Source: a virus
Length of the DNA stretch: 20,102 nucleotides
IMG/VR virus record: IMGVR_UViG_3300034071_000951
Span: 1 to 20,102 of that record
Reading direction: 5' to 3' (one strand)
Shown here: positions 1-8,400 of the stretch, piece after piece
Numbering within the stretch: the stretch's first letter is position 1
How the letters are laid out: each line of letters opens with the position of its first letter
Program-made: the position numbers and the translations under genes
The notes under the pieces: generated by a model
Seen by the model: the letters and a program-made list of their open reading frames with translations, nothing else
Told to the model about the DNA's origin: nothing
The model's database searches: none

Positions 1-1
1 C

Positions 2-691
2 ACTATCCTATGTGTGAGATTCGGCAACAAATACGGACGCGAATACGTAGAAAGACTACGCAACATGATAGCAAGGCATATCACTATTCCTTATGAACTG
101 GTATGTCTTACAGATGACCAACATCCTATAGAGGGTGTTCGCAACATCGTCCAGCCTAATGCCAACTATCCTAAAGGTTGGTGGCACAAGGTACACATGT
201 TTGATCCTGATCTACCCTTGAGGGGTCGAGTATTATATTTCGATCTAGATGTGGTTATCCATGCTAACATAGACAAACTCACGGTATATTGTCCCGGACA
301 ATTCGTAGGCATACATGATTTCAATAGAAAATTCTATGCTTCATGGCGATATCTCAACAGTTCTGTAATGGCCTGGGAACACGGCACACAGACACATATC
401 TGGACTCAGTTCCAAACCAATCCTAGAGATGCACAGCGATTGCAGGGAGATCAGGATTGGATCTGGAAACTGTGTCAGAATTCAATCAAATTTTGGCCTA
501 GAGAATGGATCCAAAGTTACAAATGGGAAATCCGAAATCGCAGTGAACTCACCATGAACAACGGCAAACGCACATTCGCCACTGTTCGCAACGATGTTAT
601 CCCGGATCCAGAATGCTCAGTGGCGGTGTTTCACGGCGATCCAAATCCCTGTGCGGTACAGGATAAGTTTGTAGTTGACAACTGGTGCTGA
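2..691 (+). CDS. Glycosyltransferase-like protein with DxD motif, 5' partial
   Basis: Probably transfers a sugar from a nucleotide-sugar donor; the acceptor is unknown. The frame is open from base 2 and reads TILCVRFGNKYG before the GTG at 14. The true start is therefore probably upstream of the window, and the GTG is an internal Val codon. Counting from that GTG, VLYFDLDVVI carries a DxD metal/nucleotide-sugar motif at 77-79. YLNSSVMAW (113-121) and GDQDW (145-149) resemble the acceptor and donor regions of GT8-type enzymes. VAVFHGDPNP (203-212) resembles the late HGxxKP motif of that fold. No signal peptide or membrane segment is visible. The protein is rich in Trp. Phage enzymes of this type may modify host surface sugars or virion and DNA components; which applies here is not visible. 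The stop is 18 nt before uvdE. The fold call is fairly safe, the substrate unknown. Confidence 0.75.
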   Translation, partial: TILCVRFGNKYGREYVERLRNMIARHITIPYELVCLTDDQHPIEGVRNIVQPNANYPKGWWHKVHMFDPDLPLRGRVLYFDLDVVIHANIDKLTVYCPGQFVGIHDFNRKFYASWRYLNSSVMAWEHGTQTHIWTQFQTNPRDAQRLQGDQDWIWKLCQNSIKFWPREWIQSYKWEIRNRSELTMNNGKRTFATVRNDVIPDPECSVAVFHGDPNPCAVQDKFVVDNWC

Positions 692-703
692 TGATGTTAT
701 ACT
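675..703 (+). promoter_or_regulatory. Sigma70-like promoter for uvdE
   Basis: TTGACA (675-680, exact -35 consensus), a 17-nt spacer, then TATACT (698-703, one mismatch to TATAAT). Counting seven bases on from the -10 puts the start point at about 710, the A of the uvdE ATG, which would give a leaderless transcript. The -35 lies inside the 3' end of the upstream coding region. Inferred from sequence only. Confidence 0.6.
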
Positions 704-709
704 TGTAGT

Positions 710-1777
710 ATGAACACTACATACAGACGTATAGGCTTTGCCTGCAAATGGATCAATGATCCTTCCGAAGTTAACGGAATGAAAATTAACGCTCGCGATC
801 GCGACTTAAATACAGGCTCAACCACAGTTAGATGGTTGCGTGAACATCCTCAAGAAGCAGAACAGCGGCTTTGGGATTTGATGGAGCGAAACATAGAAGC
901 CTGCTACAAATTAGTCAGCAGGGTAGGAACATTAGATGAAGATCTTAGAATGGTACGACTCAGTAGTGATATATTGCCTGTATACACTGAGCCTAGTTGG
1001 AAGTGGTTTTGGCGGCAGCCCGATGTTCGGAACTATGCCGAAAGAAATTTTAGCCGAGTGGGTGAACTGGCCCGTGAGAATCGTGTTCGGCTTAGTTTTC
1101 ATCCTGGTCAGTTCACTGTGCTGGCTAGCGATAATCCAGGTATTGTCGATCGCTCAATAGAAGAATTTGAGTATCATGTAGATATGGCTCGTTGGATGGG
1201 CTATGGCAAAACATTCCAAGACTACAAGATTAATGTGCATATTGCTGGCCGACAAGGACCGGACGGTATTCGACGTGCGTTACAACGAATGACTCCCGAA
1301 GCTCGCAACTGTCTTACCATTGAAAACGACGAAATGACCTGGGGAATCGAAGATAGCCTTGAGCTAGTCAATGACTGCGCACTTGTATTAGACATTCATC
1401 ATCATTGGATTAAAACTGGAGAATATATTGAACCGACTGACGACCGTGTTAAAAGGGTTATTGATAGCTGGCGTGGTGTTCGGCCTGTCATACATTATAG
1501 TGTTTCACGGGAAGACTGTCTTGTTGAGCATCCCGGACACATCCGCCCCGATCTTTCGACCCTCTTAGAACAGGGTTACAAGAAAGCTAAACTCAGAGCG
1601 CACAGTGAGTTTTATTGGAATTCTGCGGTCAATGCATGGGCACTGACTTTCAGAAATCAGTTCGACATCATGTGCGAATCAAAAGCAAAAAATCTTGCTT
1701 CGTTTACGTTATACGAACAGGCTAAAAAGATTACTGTCGAGCCGCTGGTTTGCGACCGCGAGTTGTTGCTTTCTTAG
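710..1777 (+). CDS. uvdE: UV damage endonuclease (UvdE/UvsE family)
   Basis: Nicks DNA 5' to UV photoproducts and starts alternative excision repair; a TIM-barrel metal-dependent enzyme acting on DNA in the cytoplasm. The 355 aa fit the family (the Thermus enzyme is about 300 aa). Family landmarks in order: YRRIGFACKW (strand 1, residues 5-14), RLSFHPGQF (127-135, metal His131), NVHIAGRQG (175-183, His177), LTIENDE (202-208, Glu205), LVLDIHHHW (225-233, Asp228 and His231), VIHYS (260-264, His262), and LRAHSEFYWN (295-304). The Lys two residues before the VIHYS His, which I recall as modified in the Thermus enzyme, is Val260 here. The ATG at 710 is chosen because strand 1 begins at residue 5. 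There is no Shine-Dalgarno upstream and a sigma70-like promoter sits directly before it. The last 47 nt overlap the convergent gene at 1731-2042. UvdE is known from other marine T4-like phages. Confidence 0.93.
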   Translation: MNTTYRRIGFACKWINDPSEVNGMKINARDRDLNTGSTTVRWLREHPQEAEQRLWDLMERNIEACYKLVSRVGTLDEDLRMVRLSSDILPVYTEPSWKWFWRQPDVRNYAERNFSRVGELARENRVRLSFHPGQFTVLASDNPGIVDRSIEEFEYHVDMARWMGYGKTFQDYKINVHIAGRQGPDGIRRALQRMTPEARNCLTIENDEMTWGIEDSLELVNDCALVLDIHHHWIKTGEYIEPTDDRVKRVIDSWRGVRPVIHYSVSREDCLVEHPGHIRPDLSTLLEQGYKKAKLRAHSEFYWNSAVNAWALTFRNQFDIMCESKAKNLASFTLYEQAKKITVEPLVCDRELLLS

Positions 1778-2042
1778 CAGCTGCCTTGGCTTTTGTAGCT
1801 ACTTTTTTAACTTCTGTTTTAGCCTTGTCAACAACCACCGCAGCGTCTTTAGCATCTACTATCCCGTCCTTGTTTACATCGGCAGCAGCTTTGACACCTT
1901 CTACCACATTTTGAACAGAAGTTTTAGCATCAGCAAGATCTACCTTACCGTCATTGTTTACATCAAGAGTCTTAGAACTTCTGTTGAAATACACAAGAGC
2001 ACCGATAACAACTACGACTGCAATCGCTAATAACATTTCCAT
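1731..2042 (-). CDS. Small membrane-anchored protein with two dockerin/EF-hand calcium loops and basic tail
   Basis: 103 aa of unknown function in three clear parts. Residues 3-19 are one hydrophobic segment (LLAIAVVVVIGALVYF), probably a membrane anchor. Then come two calcium-loop motifs of dockerin/EF-hand type, DVNNDGKVDLAD (27-38) and DVNKDGIVDAKD (55-66), each with D/N at loop positions 1, 3, 5, 9 and 12, Gly at 6, and Asp rather than Glu at 12 as in dockerins. From about residue 73 the tail is rich in Lys and Ala, like histone H1 tails, and ends in RGRKPAARQ. By the positive-inside rule the tail would face the cytoplasm. A strong Shine-Dalgarno AAGGAG (2051-2056) lies 8 nt from the ATG. 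A CTAAATAC late-promoter-like element (2063-2070) lies just before that. The 3' end overlaps uvdE tail to tail. The low-complexity tail is a caution, but the SD and promoter make this a real gene. Confidence 0.82.
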   Translation of the reverse strand: MEMLLAIAVVVVIGALVYFNRSSKTLDVNNDGKVDLADAKTSVQNVVEGVKAAADVNKDGIVDAKDAAVVVDKAKTEVKKVATKAKAAAKKATTRGRKPAARQ

Positions 2043-2062
2043 AATGAATTCTCCTTGGAGTT

Positions 2063-2070
2063 GTATTTAG
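2063..2070 (-). promoter_or_regulatory. Late-promoter-like element CTAAATAC
   Basis: On the minus strand the sequence reads CTAAATAC, which holds the TAAATA core of the T4 late promoter. It is 20 nt before the ATG at 2042. The expected start point falls just before the Shine-Dalgarno AAGGAG. It overlaps the stop codon (2067-2069) of the zinc-ribbon gene. Confidence 0.55.
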
Positions 2071-2354
2071 TACTTGCCCACAGGCAAAGTCGTACTAGCG
2101 GGCATATCCCAGATTTTTTTCTGCTCTACTCCTATTCGTTGAGCAAATCTTTTAGCGTCACACTCTGTGCAGCAATGAAAATAATTGTTGCTGAGACGCT
2201 TCTTATCCATGTGTTTGAGATCACGGGTAAACTCTGAGTCACAGCTGTCGCATCTCAAAATCACTGCGATTTTGTTTCTCACATATTCATGCCGATGACC
2301 TAGTTTACTGAGTCTAACATAATGATTCTGTTGGATTTCTGTTTTGATAAACAT
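2067..2354 (-). CDS. Small zinc-ribbon-like protein of unknown function
   Basis: 95 aa. RCDSCDSEF (residues 34-42) and HCCTECDAKRF (60-70) give two CxxC pairs (Cys35/Cys38 and Cys62/Cys65), the arrangement of a single zinc ribbon. It ends in IWDMPASTTLPVGKY. Similar small Cys-pair proteins occur in marine T4-like phages without known function. They are sometimes labelled HNH-like, but I see no His-Asn-His motif. The ATG at 2354 is the only in-frame Met near the start. It has no Shine-Dalgarno; GTAAATAC ends 3 nt before it, so the message may begin at the start codon. Followed after 24 nt by the dockerin-like membrane gene on the same strand. DNA or RNA binding is a guess from the zinc ribbon. 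Confidence 0.75.
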   Translation of the reverse strand: MFIKTEIQQNHYVRLSKLGHRHEYVRNKIAVILRCDSCDSEFTRDLKHMDKKRLSNNYFHCCTECDAKRFAQRIGVEQKKIWDMPASTTLPVGKY

Positions 2355-2357
2355 CGT

Positions 2358-2365
2358 GTATTTAC
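2358..2365 (-). promoter_or_regulatory. Late-promoter-like element GTAAATAC against the zinc-ribbon start
   Basis: The minus strand reads GTAAATAC, then three bases, then the ATG at 2354. By T4 late-promoter geometry transcription would start about at the ATG, giving a leaderless message. The element may also be a chance match, since it lies only 22 nt from the plus-strand copy. Confidence 0.35.
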
Positions 2366-2387
2366 ATTAGGCTTATAAAACTTTGGG

Positions 2388-2395
2388 CTAAATAC
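2388..2395 (+). promoter_or_regulatory. Late-promoter-like element CTAAATAC upstream of the giant fibre gene
   Basis: CTAAATAC on the plus strand, 30 nt before the ATG at 2426, in the 71-nt divergent gap 2355-2425. It is identical to the element at 2063-2070 on the minus strand. Shine-Dalgarno AGGA (2416-2419) follows at the usual distance from the ATG. It probably drives genes 2426-13731, whose internal junctions have no such element. Confidence 0.55.
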
Positions 2396-2425
2396 ACTCA
2401 GCAACTGCTAATCCTAGGAAAAACT

Positions 2426-5400
2426 ATGGCAAGAAAGACAATTGATATCGGTGCTATTGGCAATGATGGTACCGGTGATAGCATAAGAGATTCATTCAGA
2501 AAAGTCAACGACAACTTCCGTGAACTTTATAGTTCTCTAGGGCTAGGTGAAAACCTCACTTTTATCGGCCTAGATGACACTCCGGAAACATATGTAGGTC
2601 AGAACGATCCTGTTACCGGATCCACTCCATTAGTTACTGTTAACAACACAGAATCCGGATTGTCGTTTAAGCGATTGATCGCAGGTGCAGGAGTCAGCAT
2701 AGACTTTACCACCAATCCCAACGAAATCACTATCAACAGCGAATTTTCAGAAATAGTAGCTGATCCTACTCCTCAGTTAGGAGGTGACCTATCCATGAGG
2801 TCGGGTGGAAATCAATACAGAATTATTGATGCTGGAACAACAATATCTCCGTTAAGCCCCATCTACAAACATGAATTGGTTAACAAAAATTATGCAGATT
2901 CAAAGATAGCTCGAGCAGGAGTTTCTGCTGTTAACCCAGAAACAGGACTAGTAGACGGTTCTTTTGGTACTATGAGTGGTCCGCTGATACTATCACGCAG
3001 TCCCGAACCCGACGACGACGAACTTTACGGTGGATTGATCGCAGCCACTAAACAATACGTTGATTCATCTGCATTTGGTAGTTCAGTGAATCTTTATGTG
3101 GCTCTAAGTGGTTCTGATGATAGACCCGGTGTTTCCAAAGCTCTACAGGGACGAGCGTTGGCTTATGCTTATCGAACACTAGAAGCTGCACTAAAACGTG
3201 CAGAAGAATTGGTTCTAGAAGGTCCGGCAGAAATCGGACCTTATAAAAAGATATTAACATTTAATAATGGTCTAGGCACATGTACGTTGGATGGTATCGG
3301 CGAAGCTCCCGGATCGGGTTCGGGATTTTCTGGTATACTGAGAATGAGTATAGACACTGCCGAACTCAACGGAGTAGGAACTAACTATTTTCCAGGTGAT
3401 ATACTATCAGTAGTTGGTGGTACCGGCACTGGCACAGCCACAATACAGGTGTTAACAACTCTCACAACGCCAGGTGCTATATCTACATTTAAAATAATAT
3501 CTACCGGAATATACACTGCACTACCTGGAACAACCGCGATATCTACCGTCATTTCAACATCTGCAGCACCTGTGGGCATTGGTGCTATTGGCACTGGAGC
3601 ATCGTTTGATCTAACCTATAAGGTAGCCTCAGTCTCTATCGCTCCTGGTGGCGGTGGCTCAGGCTACGGTTTAGTATCTGTGCGCATTACAGGTGGTGGT
3701 GGTAGTGGTGCATTTGGTACTGCTGTAGTTACTAGTGGGGTAATCACAAGTATCACTATCACTGATAAAGGATCAGGTTTTACTTCCTTGCCAACTCTGC
3801 TAGTTAATCTGCCTCGATTTAGGATTCGCACAGATGGATACCGAACTGATTTCACCGGAGACGTTTTAACTAATACTCCCGAAGCTATACGTGGTCGAGA
3901 TATTCGTGAAGGTCTGTTTCTTCGAGGAGAAACTTCTGGCGCCTTGGCGCAGATATTATCACACACAGGTGCCTTAGACAGCGATGGCAATGAAATATTC
4001 GACGTTGACATAAAATTTGGTAACTTTGTAACTGATGAAGTTATATCCTACGGTGACATCAGTAAAAGTATTCAGATTTCCATCTTGGTAGAAAGCGGAG
4101 AATACTATGAAAACTATCCGTTAAAGGTACCACAAAACTGTTCTATTGTTGGTGATGAATTTCGTAGAGTGATTTTTAGACCATTACCAGGCGTAAGTTC
4201 GAGTCCTTGGGCGTTTCAAAAATTCCGTAGAGATCTGGTCATAGATGGATTAACTACTGCTAATAAACTGTTTGCCTATCACTATCTGTCAGACACAGAT
4301 GCACCAGTGTATCCGCCTATTAATAATCCCGGAAACTACGACTCGGCTGCTACACTATTGGATTTAAACAGAACATTCCTACAAAATGAAATCACTGCTT
4401 GGATCAACAACAATATTGATGTAGCCGGTGTCGGTTCAATCTGGTACAATTTTGAATATCTAGAATCTAAATGTCAACGCGATATCGGATTAATTGTAGA
4501 TGCCATTGTGTTTGACCTCAAGTATGGCGAATATAATCGCACAGTCAGTGCTGCACTGAAATATTATCAAGGTGCTAGTGCTCAGTATGCGATTACTGTA
4601 CAGCTAGAACAATATCAGGAAGTATTGGTTAAACTCAACCAATTGATGCAGAGTATTATAGATAATACTGAGATTACCCCAGTTTATAACCCTACGTTCC
4701 CACAGATCATAGATCAAGCATTTGTTGCAGAAGTGGGTGCGGACAGTGTTGTTTCTAGCCTTATCACTGCTATTGATAATATCATTGATGAAAGTGGACC
4801 CGGATTTGGCAGCGTAAATCAACCCAAAAACAACGAAGAGATGGATGTGTTCTTGGCTAATGATGCTGTGCGCTGGCAGGCTATTACCGCACAAGGACAT
4901 GGCGGATTCATGGGAATATTAGATCCTACAGGCCAGATATTGGCCAAGTCACCATACTTCCAAGAATGTGCTTCATTCTCAAGAAGCAAAGATCGTCAAG
5001 TATTTGCAGGTGGTATGTTTGTAGACGGGTTCACCGGCAATCTGCAATTCCGTCACAATACTACCAGCGGAGATTTTCTCACACTAGGTGTGTCAGGACT
5101 GGCTAGATTCCCTCAACTGCCCTGTTCTTTCTTAGTAGATGATTCGGTATTCCGTGTAAACTATGTTAGAGATTTTGTGTACGATCCCGCTGGATCTTCG
5201 GCTAATCTTGTATTAGACGATATAAACCCATTTACTCGTGCAGCAGGCACACAGACCTGTACCATTAGCTTTGCGTCGCCGGCAGTGATAACCAGAGTAG
5301 CCCACAGACTACAACCTGGCGCTACTGTGGTGTTCAGTACCACAGGCACACTACCTGGCGGGATAGTCGCTGGCCAGGAATATTTTATAGCTGAAGATGG

Positions 5401-8400
5401 ACTTACTAATAACACCTTCAATATCAATGCCGCATTTGGTTCAACTGTTAAAGTAAACACAACCAGTGCTGGTTCGGGTGTTCACAGCTATCAACGAATC
5501 TATGAGATCTTGATGCCAGGTAACAGATCAATGCTGTGTAACGACTTTACACAGATTAACGATTTAGGCTACGGTATCTGCGCCATCAATGGCGGGTTGG
5601 TAGAAGCTGTGAGCATGTTTACTTACTATTGCCACATCAGCTACTATAGTGTCAATGGCGCACAGATCAGATCAATAGGAGGATCAAGTGCGCATGGTAA
5701 TTATGCCTTGGTAGCAGAAGGATTTGATCCACTAGAAATTCCTACTCCGACCAGTGTGTTTGAAGAATTCGCACAGAGAGTCAAATGTTATTTTCCGAAC
5801 TCAGTCTATGAAAATACTCTAAATGGCCTGTTCATCTATATCTACGGTTATGATTATCTACCATTAAATGCTTCAGAACTAGAAGTAGATCACGGCGGAA
5901 TTATCGTCAGATATCCTATTACTACTGTTGCTCAAGAAGACTCATTCCCCGCAGGTGTAGCTCGTTTGAACCTGACTACAGGATCGAGCGGAGCAGAAAG
6001 CGACGGTCTGTTTGCTATTGTGCCTGACAATACCGTGATGACCCTAAGAAACAATGGACAGATCGTACTTACTGGTGGTCTTGAGAATGTAGCTGTGCGT
6101 CCATCAACTGGTCTTAAACTACGAGAAACCAGTAACACGGTATATCGTGTACTGCTGTTTACGTCCATGGAGGACACCACCGGACCTTATCCGGTTAGTA
6201 TTACCAATGCATCTCCTGCAGTGATTAAGATTTTAGTGACCGTGAACACTATCACAGATAATCTCGTAACCACCCAACAGAATCACAAACTAAAATTAGG
6301 TGATAAGTTCATACCTACTTCTACCGCTAATGGGTTTGTCAGTGGAACTACGTATTACGTGATCTCAGTTCCAGAAGCCAATCAGTTTACTGTCAGCACT
6401 TCGTCAGGTGGTAGTGTACATGCCCTTGTTAACGGTAGCGGATTAACCATACAGGGTGTAAAGACACACAAGCTAATAGAAAATTACACAATTAGTTTTA
6501 GATCCACAGCTGGATTCACTGCCACCATCAGCGGTACCACACTCACTATTGTTAGTTTGACATTCGGTACCATCGCTACTGGTATGACCTTGACTGGTCT
6601 TGGCATCACTGCTGGGACCACAATCAGCAGTGGGTCTGGCTCAACCTGGACCATTAACAACAGTCATACGATAGCATCACCGTTGTCAATGATCTTAACT
6701 GGAGCAGTTCCTACCGGCATCACTGCAGAAACTGAATACTATGTGTTGCCCGACGGTCTCACAGATACAGAATTCCGTGTCTCCGCTACAAAAAATGGAG
6801 TGGCAATCAATACTAGTTCTGTAGGCCTAGGTACATTCACACTCACGCATGAAGGTCTGACCAAGACCAATCTCAGAGAAAACTATGACTATGTAGAATT
6901 GACTCTTAATGTACCAGGTGACACTGCCATCTATAATCTGGTAGCCTCTGACACCACTGTGACCACTAATTTAATTACTCTCAGTACCATTAGTTATCAG
7001 GTTAAACCAGGCATGCCTATAGTGTTTGCAGGCACTACATTCGGTGGCATTACAGCCAGCACCGTATACTATGTAAGGTCGAGTCCATTTAGTGCCAACA
7101 TTCCAATTGCCACAGTAGAGAGATCCGGTGCTACTGCTACCATAGTAACATCAGTAAATCACGGTCTGGCTTCTGGACAAACTGTAGATATCAACACTAC
7201 CGGTACTGCACTAGATTCAGACAACGCAGTGGTAATCACGGTGACTAACGCTACTACCTTTACCTATACATCAGGAGTAAGTGGAACCATTACTCTGGTG
7301 GCTGCTGCTGCAGGACGTGTGGTTCCAGATTCAAAGATCACTGTCAGCGCTACACAAGGCGGTGCCACCTTAACTCTAAGTACAGCTTCGGGTACAATGA
7401 CCGCGGTGGCTGGAGGAGAACTGGGTGCCACAATCACTATTGCTACGCCCGGTGTGGTCACTGTCACTGCTCACGGTTTTGCTGTCGATGATGTTATCTG
7501 TTTCAAAACCACAGGTGCACTACCTGGAGGTGTAAGTACAAACATCAATTATTTCGTGCAATCTACCCCCTCACCTGATACGTTTACACTAGCAGTGACC
7601 CCCGGAGCAGCAAGTGGGATTGCTACTACTGGTACCCAGATCGGTACACACACCGTTACCAGAATATTCGGTAGAGCGGGAGATACACAATTTCCAGTTG
7701 TAGCTGTGCCAGATCAAAATATCAGCAGGCTCACTGGTGGTAAATTGATGTTCAAAGGTGAGGAGTACGTAGTCTCACAGTATGATGCGTTAGCTGTGAC
7801 CAATACTACTTTTGCAAGAGTATATTTGAATAGACCATTAGTAGATAGTTTGATAGCATATCGAGATAGTTATACTGCCAAAGTGGCGGTGCCTATAAGA
7901 TCAAATGGTGCTCTAGGTAACTTAACTATACGTATTTCTCTGACTCGTGTAACCAGTCATGATCTCTTAGAAATAGGTACAGGATCATATGCAGACACTA
8001 ACTATCCCAAAGAAATTTATGGCCAAAGCGTAAACGCTCTTAACGAAGACACTGAGGTCGAGGAACGAGATGTTGGTCGTGTATTTTATGTTACCACTGA
8101 TCAATTTGGTAATTTCTCTGTGGGTCCATACTTCAGAGTTGACCAAGGCACAGGCTCTGTGACCTTTGCTGCCAGCATCGCGCTGAGCAATCTAGACGGT
8201 ATTGGTTTCAAACGTGGCGTACCTATTAGTGAATTTTCAACTGATTCGGGATTCACTGACAACGCTACTGATACTGTGCCTACAGAAAATGCTGCACGTA
8301 TCTATATCGAAAGAAGATTAGGCATGCAACACGACGGATCAGCTGTGTCTAGTGGGCAGTTAATTCCTTCAATCACAGGTGGTTTCATGGCCCTTAATGG

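Noticed and set aside
806-813. TTAAATAC as a promoter inside uvdE
   Set aside because: It matches the pattern but is followed by no gene start on that strand; treated as a chance match and as a measure of background.
1695-2030. A 111-residue plus-strand frame across the uvdE end
   Set aside because: It mirrors the minus-strand dockerin-like gene, which has a strong Shine-Dalgarno, a promoter element and recognisable loops; the plus-strand product looks like no protein.
2067-2354. HNH homing endonuclease
   Set aside because: Two CxxC pairs are present but no His-Asn-His catalytic motif, and the protein is too short for a full HNH domain plus DNA-binding part.
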